This document shows, one piece after another, positions 18,209-27,384 of a DNA stretch of 64,000 nt. Origin of the DNA: Deltaproteobacteria bacterium (GTDB lineage Bacteria; Desulfobacterota; Desulfobacteria; Desulfobacterales; SURF-15); the NCBI GenBank assembly GCA_019309565.1, contig JAFDFZ010000002.1, forward strand, positions 25,134 to 89,133, written 5' to 3'. Numbering within the stretch: position 1 is the stretch's first letter; every line of letters starts with the position of its first letter. The position numbers were made by a program, and so were the translations under genes. Below the pieces are notes generated by a model. That model searched no databases and had not been told where the DNA came from. It saw nothing but the letters and a program-made list of their open reading frames with translations.

Positions 18209-18865
18209 TCACAATAACGAAGACCGCCGTCTTTGGCGCCGCGAACTCATGCCAATCAGAAAACCCACCAACAGAATACCTGCTCCGGTCAACACCCACC
18301 TGAAAATTTGACGTTTCTGTAATGTTGTAAGGGTCTCTTCATATTTTCGGGTTTTTTCAGTAAGCTCAGCAAGTTGAGCGCTTGCTTTCTTGTACTTTTC
18401 TTTTAAACTCAAAAACTCCGCTGAGTCCTGCCTCAACGTTTCATAGGATTTGGAGAGTTTGGCGATGAGCTCTTCTTTGCTGGCAAGCTCTGCAAGGAGG
18501 TTTTCGTTTTGCTGTTTTTGCCTGTTATAATCCTCTAAGAGGGAGTCGGCTTTGGCTTGCAATGCTTGATACTTCTGCTGCAATTCTCTTAGTTTCAGTT
18601 CACTGGGCTTCTTGTTCGTAAGAAACCGGCTGAGAACATAGCCTTCCTTTCCATTGGGCAGACGAACCTTTGTCCACTCATTTCCGGGTTTGAGTATCTC
18701 CAATTGCTGTCCTGACTGTACCATGGCAATGACTTTATGATCGATGCCAGGGCCTGTTCTTAACGTAATCTCTATGATTTCACTAACATACATTTGTTCT
18801 GCAAGTGCCGTCGTTGACACAACCATCAATAAGATACCGGCAAATACAAACCATTTCATGTTCAT
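18209..18865 (-). CDS. SH3 domain membrane protein (TIGR04211-like)
   Basis: About 218 residues. A signal peptide (about 1-20, ending ALAEQ) is followed by a bacterial SH3 domain (about 24-85, ITLRTGPGIDHKVIAMVQSG). A coiled coil (about 92-185) and one C-terminal TM segment (about 190-207, WVLTGAGILLVGFLIGM) then lead to an Arg-rich tail. This order (signal, SH3, coiled coil, anchor) matches the SH3-and-anchor protein family, which includes YgiM. The ATG at 18865 is preferred over the upstream TTG at 18871 because of its spacing from GGAGA. The function is unproven; envelope sensing or peptidoglycan binding is plausible. Confidence 0.84.
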   Translation of the reverse strand: MNMKWFVFAGILLMVVSTTALAEQMYVSEIIEITLRTGPGIDHKVIAMVQSGQQLEILKPGNEWTKVRLPNGKEGYVLSRFLTNKKPSELKLRELQQKYQALQAKADSLLEDYNRQKQQNENLLAELASKEELIAKLSKSYETLRQDSAEFLSLKEKYKKASAQLAELTEKTRKYEETLTTLQKRQIFRWVLTGAGILLVGFLIGMSSRRQRRRSSLL

Positions 18866-19052
18866 CGGCAATGTTCTCCGTTTGAATGGTTACTCGCTCG
18901 AAATGAATCAGAGCTTTGTTTCAACAAACGCTATGTTTTATCTATTTTTTTATTATTAATTGCATCTAAATAACTTTCAAAATGTGCGTAAACCTGTTAA
19001 CATATTCTTTCAAAAAAAGAAATTCCTAATTTTATTTTGGAGCTGCTTTTGA

Positions 19053-19484
19053 ATGATTGCATTCGATCTACAATGTGAACACGGACATACTTTTGAAGGC
19101 TGGTTTGAAGACAGCGTTTCTTATGAGGAACAAAAGAAAAGAAACCTAATTGCGTGTCCGATTTGCAACTCGACCGAGGTTTGCAAAATTTTGTCTCCGG
19201 TCGCCATCAAGAAAGCGTCGCCCCCGGAGAGTGAGACAGCCATGGAGCAGGCGCGCCTGGCCGCCTTGGGCAAGCAGATTGTCGAGTATATTCATAAGAA
19301 TTTCGATGATGTGGGTTGTGATTTTGCCCAAGAAGCCCTGAAGATGCATTATGGTGTCGCGGAGCCTAGAAATATCAGAGGTGTAAGCACCCCGGAGGAA
19401 GAAAAGACTCTCAAGAAAGAGGGAATTCAATATTTCAAACTGCCAATGCCGCCTGCCTCCGATACCGATTCTCAGGAAAACTGA
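19053..19484 (+). CDS. DUF1178 family zinc-ribbon-like protein
   Basis: A 143-residue protein. It opens with MIAFDLQCEHGHTFEGWF and then has CPICNS near 37-42, so Cys8, His10, Cys37 and Cys40 probably bind metal. A conserved helical C-terminal part follows, with EYIHKNFDDVGCDFAQEA. This matches DUF1178, a widespread small family of unknown function. The start is supported by TTGGAG upstream. It stands alone between the divergent SH3 gene and the acyl-CoA synthetase pair. Confidence 0.88.
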   Translation: MIAFDLQCEHGHTFEGWFEDSVSYEEQKKRNLIACPICNSTEVCKILSPVAIKKASPPESETAMEQARLAALGKQIVEYIHKNFDDVGCDFAQEALKMHYGVAEPRNIRGVSTPEEEKTLKKEGIQYFKLPMPPASDTDSQEN

Positions 19485-19507
19485 TCAACGGGGCATACAA
19501 TCCGTTT

Positions 19508-19607
19508 ACCTCGTTGTTGTAAAATGAGAATCAAAAGGCACAGCCATCAGGTACTGATAAGTCACGCGTACAGCTCATTTGGTATGCGATTTATGCAACT
19601 GCGAGGT
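19508..19607. repeat. Dispersed repeat family B, copy 1 (100 bp)
   Basis: Starts ACCTCGTTGTTG and ends CAACTGCGAGGT, an inverted pair matching at 10 of 12 bases. Length and ends match copies at 39408-39505, 33864-33964 and, more loosely, 48926-49021. The middle shares AAAAGGCACAG and TACTGATAAGTCACGCGTAC with the 48.9 kb copy. It fills most of the 322-base gap before the acyl-CoA synthetase gene. Confidence 0.72.
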
Positions 19608-19806
19608 TTGCGCATAAACGAAGTGTTAAGCGTCGCTGTCTCAGTGCCGTAGCATGGGTGTTTGTAACGCTTCTGTAGATTATCCGCAAGTCATACTCGA
19701 TAGATGCCTCAAAAAGGCCACACCAGCATTTAGTCTGACCAATCTGACGGGGGTATGTAATTTCAAGGAGCAGAATGATATTATTCAAACCACCAAGGAG
19801 GGCTCA

Positions 19807-21174
19807 TTGAATTTCCAGCCGATATTCAAACCAAAGACAATGGCTGTTGTCGGGGTTTCTTTGAGCAACGATCGTCACCCTGCCAATGTGATCTTCAACA
19901 AAGCCCATCTTCGATCTCCCGTCAAGGTATTTGCGGTCAACCCCAAAGGCGGTGTTCTTCAGGGGGAAACGGTATATCCCAGCATCGCGCAGATTCCACA
20001 GCAGATTGATTTGGCCGTGATTGCCGTAAGAGCCGAATATGCCCCGGCGGTTGTTGAAGATTGCATTAAACATGGAGTTGGCGGGGCGGCCGTCATTTCA
20101 GGCGGATTTGCAGAAGTTGGAAGAGGCGACCTTCAGGATCGCATGGTGGAATATGCAAGGAAGGCGGACTTCCCGTTTATCGGCCCCAATTGCCTGGGGC
20201 TTTATTCGCCGCCCCGGGTGGATACCTTTTTTCTGCCCAGTGAACGTATGGTTCGCCCTGAATCCGGAAATGTGGCATTGGTAAGCCAAAGCGGCGGAGT
20301 ACTGGTGGATCAGATGGTGAAGTTCGCAAATGAGGGGATCGGCTTGTCAAAAGCGGTTAGCATTGGAAACAAAGCACTGGTGAACGAACTCCACCTGCTC
20401 GATTATTTTACCAGGGACAAGCAGACAAAAGTGATTGCGTTTTACCTAGAGGGGTTCGGTGAAAACGAAGGTAGAAAATTTGTACTTGCCGCCAGCAGGT
20501 GCTCCAAACCGGTCATTGTGTTAAAGGCCGGAAAGACACCAGATGGAAGCCGCGCGGTCAGCAGCCATACAGCTTCTATTGCAGGAGACTATGAGGTGTT
20601 CTCATCGGTGATGACTCAATACGGCCTGGTTGAAGCCAAAAACGAGTTTGAATTGCTATCCTTCTGTGAGTCTTTGAGCTATTATAATCGCAGCATTTCA
20701 GGCAGCATCGGTATCATCAGCCCAAGCGGAGGGCATGGTGCCCTGGCAGTGGACGCCTGCACCGCCCATGGTTTGATGGTCAGGCAGTTGTCAGACCGGG
20801 TTCAGCAGCGAATAAAGAAGAATTTAAGCCGCAGCGTAAGAGATATCGCCTCTACGGAAAATCCCATCGATCTGACCGGAAGCGCTGTTGACCATGATTT
20901 TGTTGCAGCCGCAGAGGGCTTGAGCAGGGCCAGGGAAATTGATTGTGTCATTGTCTTAATGTTGCCGTACTCTCCGGGAATTTCTTCGGATTTGGGCGCA
21001 AGGATAAGTCAAATATTTCGGGGTACGGGCAAACCCGTTGTCGCCTATGTACCTCACCTCGAGAAGTACCGAATGCTTATTGAAGGTTTCGAGTTTAACC
21101 GCATTCCCGTATCCTCTTCCATTGAAGGGGCGGTTTTGATGGTGGAGGCCTTGAAAAGGAGCCGTCCGTGCTGA
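19807..21174 (+). CDS. Acyl-CoA synthetase (ADP-forming), alpha subunit
   Basis: Start taken at TTG 19807, which follows a perfect AAGGAGGG. The frame is open 51 codons further upstream, but those codons run through the end of repeat B1's flank and look non-coding. That gives 455 residues. A CoA-binding Rossmann domain is seen at about 6-130 (MAVVGVSLSNDRHPANVIFN, IGPNCLGLYSP). The succinyl-CoA-ligase-like domains follow (NVALVSQSGG near 155-164), with the phosphorylated His254 in SSHTASIAG. The enzyme makes ATP from acyl-CoA by substrate-level phosphorylation, or activates acids. The beta subunit overlaps by 7 bases downstream. The substrate acid is not deducible. Confidence 0.9.
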   Translation: MNFQPIFKPKTMAVVGVSLSNDRHPANVIFNKAHLRSPVKVFAVNPKGGVLQGETVYPSIAQIPQQIDLAVIAVRAEYAPAVVEDCIKHGVGGAAVISGGFAEVGRGDLQDRMVEYARKADFPFIGPNCLGLYSPPRVDTFFLPSERMVRPESGNVALVSQSGGVLVDQMVKFANEGIGLSKAVSIGNKALVNELHLLDYFTRDKQTKVIAFYLEGFGENEGRKFVLAASRCSKPVIVLKAGKTPDGSRAVSSHTASIAGDYEVFSSVMTQYGLVEAKNEFELLSFCESLSYYNRSISGSIGIISPSGGHGALAVDACTAHGLMVRQLSDRVQQRIKKNLSRSVRDIASTENPIDLTGSAVDHDFVAAAEGLSRAREIDCVIVLMLPYSPGISSDLGARISQIFRGTGKPVVAYVPHLEKYRMLIEGFEFNRIPVSSSIEGAVLMVEALKRSRPC

Positions 21175-21842
21175 ACAAAAGAATTGAAGCCATTGTAAAG
21201 GCATCGAGGAAAAATGGATGGGTTCTTGAGCCCGATGCCAAAAAAATATTTCAACTTGCAGGAATGTCGGTCCCCAGGTTCAGGTGGGCCAAACATTTGA
21301 AAGAGGCGGTTGAGGCAGCATCGGAAATAGGCTACCCTGTAGTGGGAAAGATAGTGTCCCCCAAGATATTGCACAAGTCCGATGAAGGGGGGGTTGTTAC
21401 GGGAATCAACACACGCAATGAGCTTGAGAGGACATTTGAGAAATTCAAATCCTTCAGGGGCTTTGATGGAATGTTGGTTGAAGAAACCGTTGTCGGCACC
21501 GAGCTTATCTTCGGGGCGAAGATGGATTATCAGTTTGGACCGGTAGTGCTGTTGGGTATCGGTGGAACCGGTGTTGAAATATACCGTGACATCAGCATTC
21601 GAATGACACCCATCACCGGGAACGATGTGCTTTCAATGATAAGAGGGCTCAAAGCCCGTCAACTCATTGAAGGGTATAGAAGCAATCCTCCGGTAAATAT
21701 CGATAAATTATCAGAAACAATGTTGAAATTCTCCGAAGTGGTGATGAAACTTGAAAGCGATTTTCAAAGCATCGATTTGAATCCTGTGATGTGTACAACA
21801 AAAGACTGCATAGTTGTCGATGCCCGCATCATATTAAAATAA
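21168..21842 (+). CDS. Acyl-CoA synthetase (ADP-forming), beta subunit (ATP-grasp)
   Basis: A 224-residue protein beginning at a GTG that overlaps the alpha subunit stop by 7 bases. It is an ATP-grasp domain of the kind that forms the beta subunit of ADP-forming acetyl-CoA synthetases. YPVVGKIVSPKILHKSDEGG (near 50-70) holds the conserved Lys and His contact, and MLVEETVVGTELIFG and VLLGIGGTGVE follow. It binds ADP/ATP and exchanges phosphate with the phospho-histidine of the alpha chain. Separate alpha and beta genes are the archaeal-like arrangement; many bacteria have them fused. Confidence 0.9.
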   Translation: MLNKRIEAIVKASRKNGWVLEPDAKKIFQLAGMSVPRFRWAKHLKEAVEAASEIGYPVVGKIVSPKILHKSDEGGVVTGINTRNELERTFEKFKSFRGFDGMLVEETVVGTELIFGAKMDYQFGPVVLLGIGGTGVEIYRDISIRMTPITGNDVLSMIRGLKARQLIEGYRSNPPVNIDKLSETMLKFSEVVMKLESDFQSIDLNPVMCTTKDCIVVDARIILK

Positions 21843-21882
21843 TATACCTGAACCTAAAAGTTTATTTCACGGAGGTTTTGAG

Positions 21883-22329
21883 ATGACAGAGCTTATATTA
21901 TGGAAAAACCGGGAACTTGAAAGACTTAGAAGAGATATTGAAAGAGTTTTTAGACGATGCTGCGTGGGTTTTGGGGTTCCGTTGTCCCTGATGGAATTTC
22001 CCGAAGCGTTTTCGGTGAACCTCACGGAAACCGGCCAGGATCTGATATTGACAGCCAGGCTGCCCGGTATGAAGCCAGAGGACATGGATATCTCGGTAAC
22101 GGAGAACTCCCTTACCATCAAAGGGCAGACAGAAGAGGAAATCTTGGATGAGGGAGATTTTTACCAGCGTGTCGAAAGACGGTTCGGATCTTTTTCACGG
22201 ACCATTTCATTGCCCTGCAGGGTTAAGGTGGATGAAATAGAGGCGACATACAAGGCTGGCATTCTGAAAATTACCATGCCTAAACAACAGAAGGAAGCCT
22301 CTCGCGGCATCCGGATTGATGTCAAATAG
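21883..22329 (+). CDS. Small heat shock protein (Hsp20)
   Basis: A 148-residue alpha-crystallin-domain holdase. The N-terminal 40 residues are basic with RRDIERVF. The domain (about 45-148) includes DLILTARLPGMKPEDMDISV and the turn ENSLTIKG. A C-terminal AGILKITMPK matches the family A-x-x-n-G-v-L end. The typical IxI tail is present only loosely (GIRIDVK). A CGGAGG ribosome-binding site precedes ATG 21883. It lies upstream of the Lon-like protease on the same strand, a likely proteostasis pairing. The stop is TAG. Confidence 0.92.
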   Translation: MTELILWKNRELERLRRDIERVFRRCCVGFGVPLSLMEFPEAFSVNLTETGQDLILTARLPGMKPEDMDISVTENSLTIKGQTEEEILDEGDFYQRVERRFGSFSRTISLPCRVKVDEIEATYKAGILKITMPKQQKEASRGIRIDVK

Positions 22330-22433
22330 AAGCGATTACTTGAGTTCATGGCAGAATGTCAGATTTGCATTATTGTTATAGTCGACTGCCGGGTAGACCT
22401 AATCATGTTTGACTGAAAGGAAGGAGGTTCAAT

Positions 22434-24884
22434 ATGACCGATAGCACAGCCCATAAAGAAGTCGCTGTGGAAAACCTCAGATGGCGACTTGATTCAGCCA
22501 CTTTGCCTTTTGAAACCACCCAGGATATCGAACCGTTAAAGGAGATCATCGGTCAGGATCGAGGTGTTGAATCCATACGGTTCGGGATAAACATTGATAA
22601 GCCTGGATATAATATATTCGTTACCGGTATTGCAGGCTCCGGCAGAATGTCGACGGTCAAAAAACTTCTTGAAGAGATGTCCAAACGGGATTCGGCTCCA
22701 GATGACCTCTGTTACGTTAACTGTTTCAAGAACCCTGAGACCCCCACTCTTCTGCGATTCAAGGCCGGCCAGGGGGCTGCCTTTAAAAGAGATGTAAAAA
22801 ATCTGGTGGAAAGGCTGAAGAAAGAGATCCCCGAGTTTTTCGAAAGCCAGGAATACATAAGCATGAAAAAACAGATTATGGAGACCTATGAGAAGCAGGC
22901 GAATAGTTTCTTCAAAGCACTGGACCAGAAGGTCAAAGAGGAAGGGTTTGCACTGGTGGATGTTCAGGTGGGACAGTTTAAAAGACCCGAATTGATGCCC
23001 ATAGTCGATGACAAGCCTGTTCCGCTTGACCAGCTTGAGACCATGGTGGAAAAGGGAAGATTTCCGAAAGATGAATACGAATCACTTAAACAAAAACACG
23101 CCAGACTGAAGGAACAGATCGACCAGATCTTTCTTGAACTCAGAGATCTGCAAAGGGAGGTCAAGGAGAAGATCGAAGCCATGGATCGTGCTGCATTCAT
23201 GAAAACCGCATCCGAACTTGCAGGCAGGATTGCCGAAAAAAATGATTCCCAGGCCGTCAAAAACTATCTGAAGGAGATGATCGAAGATATGGCGGACCAC
23301 CTTGAAATATTCAGCCCCCAGCAGCCGGTACAGATTCCCGGAGTTCTTCCGCTGATGGCCGAGGTGGACCGATTCCAACCTTATGAAGTAAACCTGTTGG
23401 TGGATAACAGCCAACAGAAAAGCCCGCCGGTTATCGTAGAGGAATATCCCACCTACAGGAACATCTTCGGGAGCATCGAACGGGTTGTGGATCGCAGTGG
23501 GGTGTGGCGAACGGATTTCAGTAAAATCAAGGCAGGCTCTCTGATTAAAGCCAATGGGGGATTTCTTGTGTTTAATCTGATGGATGCCATCGTGGAGCCC
23601 GGCGTGTGGCCGGCTTTGAAACGGGCGTTTAAAAGCGGCAGATTGGAAATTCAAACCTTTGATCCATTTTATTTTTTCACCACAACAGGACTCAAGCCAG
23701 ACCCCATCGACCTGAACCTGAAAGTGGTACTCATCTCAGACGTGTTTCTATATCAGTTGTTGCTTTATTATGATCCGGATATCAAAAAGATATTCAAGGT
23801 CCGGGCTGACTTTGACACGGCCATGAACAAAACCGATGCCAGCATTCAGCAATTTGCGGAATTTATAAGGATGGTCGTAGAGGAAGAGAAGTTGCGGGCC
23901 TTTGATCGTTCTGCGGTTGCAGCCATGGTTGAGCATGCGGTTCGCATGACAGGTAGACAGGAGAAGATATCCACAAGCTTCCCGGCGATTCGAGATCTGA
24001 TTAGGGAGGCAGATTTTTGGTCAGGCCGAGAGAACCAGTCCATTGTTACGGAAAAACATGTGGACAAAGCCATCGAATCCAAGATCTACCGCTCAAACAT
24101 GGTCGAGGAACACCTCCAGGAGATGATTAATCGGGGCACGCTGATGATCGATGTGGACGGAGCGGTTGTCGGCCAGGTTAACGGGCTTGCGATTTATGCT
24201 TTGGGAGATTACACGTTCGGCAAGCCTTCCCGGATCACCGCCTCGACCTCCATGGGCCGAGCAGGGATCATCAACATCGAGCGCGAAGCCGATCTGTCCG
24301 GTAATACGCATAACAAAGGAGTTTTGATATTAAGTGGATATCTAAGAAAAAAATATGCCCAGGACAAACCACTGACCATGAGTGCCAGCATCGCTTTTGA
24401 ACAATCTTACACCGGGGTTGATGGCGACAGCGCGTCATCCACCGAGATCTATGCCCTGCTCTCCAGTCTGTCGGGGGTTCCGATAAAACAGTCGATTGCC
24501 GTTACCGGATCGGTCAACCAAAAGGGAGAGATTCAAGCCATCGGAGGTGTAAACCAAAAAATCGAGGGCTTTTTCGATTGCTGCCGACATAAAGGGTTGA
24601 CAGGAGAGCAAGGGGTTATGATCCCTGAAAGCAATGTAAAAGACCTCATGCTGCGCAAAGATGTGGTGGAAGCGGTCAAAGATGGAAAGTTTCATATTTA
24701 TCCGGTAAAAAGCATCGATCAGGGCATTGAGATTCTCACCGGCAGAAAATCGGGTGAAAAGCAACCGGATGGTGGTTATCCGGAAGGGACCATAAACTAC
24801 CTGGTGGATCAAAAGTTAAGAGAACTTGCCGAGGGGCTGAGGCAGTTTGCAGGCGAAGAGGAAAAGGAAAAAAAAGGATCTTAA
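22434..24884 (+). CDS. Lon-like ATP-dependent protease (AAA + S16)
   Basis: An 816-residue protein, longer than archaeal LonB and lacking the classical LonA N-domain. The nucleotide-binding loop is GIAGSGRMS at 65-73, with Arg where Walker A normally has Lys; I recall this as a feature of this Lon-like family. A large inserted coiled-coil region (about 120-290) follows. AAA elements come next (SLIKANGGFLVFNLMDAI, then FKVRADFD). The S16 protease domain is C-terminal (about 590-790), with the Ser nucleophile in DGDSAS (Ser666) and Lys709 in VNQKIEG. It follows an Hsp20 gene by about 100 bases and has a strong AAGGAGG site. It is probably a cytoplasmic quality-control protease. Confidence 0.9.
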   Translation: MTDSTAHKEVAVENLRWRLDSATLPFETTQDIEPLKEIIGQDRGVESIRFGINIDKPGYNIFVTGIAGSGRMSTVKKLLEEMSKRDSAPDDLCYVNCFKNPETPTLLRFKAGQGAAFKRDVKNLVERLKKEIPEFFESQEYISMKKQIMETYEKQANSFFKALDQKVKEEGFALVDVQVGQFKRPELMPIVDDKPVPLDQLETMVEKGRFPKDEYESLKQKHARLKEQIDQIFLELRDLQREVKEKIEAMDRAAFMKTASELAGRIAEKNDSQAVKNYLKEMIEDMADHLEIFSPQQPVQIPGVLPLMAEVDRFQPYEVNLLVDNSQQKSPPVIVEEYPTYRNIFGSIERVVDRSGVWRTDFSKIKAGSLIKANGGFLVFNLMDAIVEPGVWPALKRAFKSGRLEIQTFDPFYFFTTTGLKPDPIDLNLKVVLISDVFLYQLLLYYDPDIKKIFKVRADFDTAMNKTDASIQQFAEFIRMVVEEEKLRAFDRSAVAAMVEHAVRMTGRQEKISTSFPAIRDLIREADFWSGRENQSIVTEKHVDKAIESKIYRSNMVEEHLQEMINRGTLMIDVDGAVVGQVNGLAIYALGDYTFGKPSRITASTSMGRAGIINIEREADLSGNTHNKGVLILSGYLRKKYAQDKPLTMSASIAFEQSYTGVDGDSASSTEIYALLSSLSGVPIKQSIAVTGSVNQKGEIQAIGGVNQKIEGFFDCCRHKGLTGEQGVMIPESNVKDLMLRKDVVEAVKDGKFHIYPVKSIDQGIEILTGRKSGEKQPDGGYPEGTINYLVDQKLRELAEGLRQFAGEEEKEKKGS

Positions 24885-24897
24885 AGAAAGGCATGTC

Positions 24898-26028
24898 ATG
24901 ACGAAACATCTGGTTCTGGTGGGCGGAGGCCATGCTCACTTGACCGTGTTAAGGCATGTAGATAAATTTGTAAACGACGGGCATCAGGTAACCCTCATCG
25001 CCCCTTGCCGGTATCACTATTATTCGGGGATGGGCTCCGGATTGCTTTCAGGGATTTACCGGCCCCAAGACATACGATTTAACATACAAAAGATGATCGA
25101 GGATCGGGGTGGTGCATTCGTTGAGAACAGGGCTGTTCGAATCGATACGAACAAACGGTGTGTTGATTTTGAAACTGGAGGAAAAATCAAATACGATGTG
25201 CTGTCTGTAAACACAGGAAGTTATGTCCCCAAAGCGGGCATTCCTGACTCGGAACCGCACATATATCCGGTAAAGCCGATCGAAAACCTTTTCAGAGCCC
25301 GACAGGAGATCATTGATCGTTTGCGACATGGAGCAATTCGCCTGGTGATTGTCGGAGGGGGGCCGGCAGGTCTTGAACTAACGGGCAATGTGTGGCGTCT
25401 GGTCAAGGACTGGTCGTCTGCGGCCACCGTCACTTTCCTGGCAGGGCGAAAGTTGATGAGCTCATTCCCTGAAAAAGTTCGTAAACTTGCCGCTAAGGGA
25501 TTGTCCTATCGCGGCATTCGTATGGTTGAAGGCGCCGATGTGCAACGATTTGAGAACAATAATGCCGTGCTTGATGATGGTCGAAAGTTTCCCTATGATT
25601 TTGCATTGCTGGCATGGGGCATAAAGCCCTCTTCTGTTTGCAGGCAATCCGGGCTGCCAAGCGACGAGCACGGCGGGATGTTAGTTAATGAATATCTTCA
25701 AAGCGTAGAGCATCCAGAGATCTTTGGCGGCGGGGATTGTATATGCTTTCAACCAAAACCGCTTAACAAGGTAGGTGTGTATCCGGTTCGGCAAAACCCG
25801 ATTCTTTTTCATAACCTTATGGAGGCCGTAAATGGTGGGAGGAGAATGAAGCCTTTTAGGCCTCAGAGAAGTTATCTTTTGATATTCAATCTTGGAGACG
25901 GTAGCGGAATATTTTATAAGAAAAATTGGATCTGGAAGGGCAAAGTTGCCTATCTTTTAAAAGATTATATCGATAGAAGGTTTATGAAACGGTTTCAGGT
26001 CTCCGGGGAGAGGCAAGAAAATTCGTAA
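24898..26028 (+). CDS. FAD-dependent pyridine nucleotide oxidoreductase (NDH-2 / SelD-associated type)
   Basis: Start taken at ATG 24898 (376 residues); the longer frame only overlaps the Lon-like gene. The N-terminal FAD dinucleotide fold VLVGGGHAHLTVLRH spans 6-20. A second GxGxxG, VIVGGGPAGLELTGNVWR, lies near 150-165 for NAD(P)H. GGDCICF near 280 is the second FAD contact. The GGGHAHL opening and YHYYSGMGSGLLSG resemble the pyridine-nucleotide oxidoreductase often fused or linked to selenide water dikinase (TIGR03169-like) and NDH-2 proteins. No SelD domain is present. It could be a type II NADH or sulfide:quinone-type dehydrogenase. Its context (Lon upstream, glycosyltransferase downstream) gives no clear pathway. 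Confidence 0.82.
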   Translation: MTKHLVLVGGGHAHLTVLRHVDKFVNDGHQVTLIAPCRYHYYSGMGSGLLSGIYRPQDIRFNIQKMIEDRGGAFVENRAVRIDTNKRCVDFETGGKIKYDVLSVNTGSYVPKAGIPDSEPHIYPVKPIENLFRARQEIIDRLRHGAIRLVIVGGGPAGLELTGNVWRLVKDWSSAATVTFLAGRKLMSSFPEKVRKLAAKGLSYRGIRMVEGADVQRFENNNAVLDDGRKFPYDFALLAWGIKPSSVCRQSGLPSDEHGGMLVNEYLQSVEHPEIFGGGDCICFQPKPLNKVGVYPVRQNPILFHNLMEAVNGGRRMKPFRPQRSYLLIFNLGDGSGIFYKKNWIWKGKVAYLLKDYIDRRFMKRFQVSGERQENS

Positions 26029-26115
26029 AGAACATGTGCAATGATAAGCGTTTCGGTGAACACTGCTGGCTGATTATAGAATCATTCCGTTTGCTGAGGA
26101 GGGGTAAGTTTTTCT

Positions 26116-27384
26116 ATGGGAAAACATATCGGTTTTGTTTCGACACGATTTGCGGGCACCGACGGCGTTTCTCTTGAGGCAAGCAAATGGCGGGAAGTAT
26201 TGATACGAAACGGGCATACCTGTTTCTGGTTTGCCGGTGAGCTGGATCGCGCACCGGAAAGAAGTTTTCTTGTACCCGAAGCACATTTCCGGCACGAGAA
26301 AATCGAATGGATTAATTCCAAAATTTTCGGAAAGAAACAAAGAACCGCAGAAGTCACGAAGGAGATAGAAAATCTAAAAAACCACCTGAAAAAACACCTA
26401 CGGACGTTTATCAGGAAATTCAAAATAGATATTTTGATAGTGGAAAATTCGCTAAGCATCCCCATGAACCTTCCTTTAGGGCTGGCATTGACGGAAACCA
26501 TCGCAGAGACGTTGATCCCTACCATCGCGCATCACCACGATTTTCACTGGGAGAGGGTTCGCTACACCCTGACCGCAGCAGGCGATTACATCCGCATGTC
26601 ATTTCCCCCCAATCTTCATAACATCGAACATGTGGTCATCAATTCCGTCGCACAGGAGGAGCTTGCTCTTCGTACCGGCATCTCTTCGTTGATTATTCCA
26701 AACGTGTTGGACTTCGAGAATCCACCGAGGGTAAAAATAGGCCGAACAGAAGCATTTCGCTTATCCATCGGCTTGAAATCGGAAGATATAATGATTCTGC
26801 AGCCAACCCGCATAGTACAACGCAAGGGGATTGAACATGCCGTAGAACTGGTAAAAGAATTAAAAGATCCCAGATATAAACTGGTGGTCTCCCACGAGGC
26901 GGGAGATGAAGGATTCGAATATGCCGAGTGGCTGAAAGAAGAAGCAAAAGGCCATGGGGTGGATCTTCGGCTGTTCAACGCCAGGATGGCAGATCCCCTG
27001 GGAGATAACAACAACGGTATCCAAAAGGATCACTTCTCGCTTTGGGATGTCTATCCGCACGCCGATTTCATCACCTATCCCAGCCTGTATGAGGGGTTCG
27101 GCAACGCCTTTCTGGAAGCGATCTATTTTAAAAAGCCCATCTTGATCAATCGGTACTCCATTTTCGTGAGAGACATCGAACCCCGTGGCTTTGACCTGGT
27201 AGTCATGGACGGCTTTCTTTCCCGTAGAACTGTCAGCAAGGTAAGGGAAATTTTGGAGAACCCCGAAAGAATGAAGAAAATGGTTGACTACAATTATGAA
27301 ATCGCACGCCGGCATTATTCCTTTGCTGTGCTTCAGAGGTGGTTGAAAACCATTTTGGTTAATTTTTTCGGGATGGAAGACTAG
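26116..27384 (+). CDS. GT4-family glycosyltransferase
   Basis: A 422-residue GT-B glycosyltransferase. The N-terminal acceptor domain starts IGFVSTRFAGTDGVSLEASK. The C-terminal donor domain has ILQPTRIVQRKGIEHAVEL near 235-252 and the nucleotide-sugar-binding FITYPSLYEGFGNAFLEA near 317-334 (the E-x7-E type motif). The opening GVSLEASKW resembles mannosylglucosylglycerate-type synthases, but that is weak memory and I would not name the product. No signal peptide is present. The gene converges on glgB, their ends overlapping by 26 bases. The stop is TAG. Its closeness to the alpha-glucan genes may be chance because it is on the other strand. Confidence 0.82.
   Translation: MGKHIGFVSTRFAGTDGVSLEASKWREVLIRNGHTCFWFAGELDRAPERSFLVPEAHFRHEKIEWINSKIFGKKQRTAEVTKEIENLKNHLKKHLRTFIRKFKIDILIVENSLSIPMNLPLGLALTETIAETLIPTIAHHHDFHWERVRYTLTAAGDYIRMSFPPNLHNIEHVVINSVAQEELALRTGISSLIIPNVLDFENPPRVKIGRTEAFRLSIGLKSEDIMILQPTRIVQRKGIEHAVELVKELKDPRYKLVVSHEAGDEGFEYAEWLKEEAKGHGVDLRLFNARMADPLGDNNNGIQKDHFSLWDVYPHADFITYPSLYEGFGNAFLEAIYFKKPILINRYSIFVRDIEPRGFDLVVMDGFLSRRTVSKVREILENPERMKKMVDYNYEIARRHYSFAVLQRWLKTILVNFFGMED

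Noticed and set aside
19654..19806. 51-codon N-terminal extension of the acyl-CoA synthetase alpha subunit
   Set aside because: No ribosome-binding site and no family match upstream; TTG 19807 follows AAGGAGGG.
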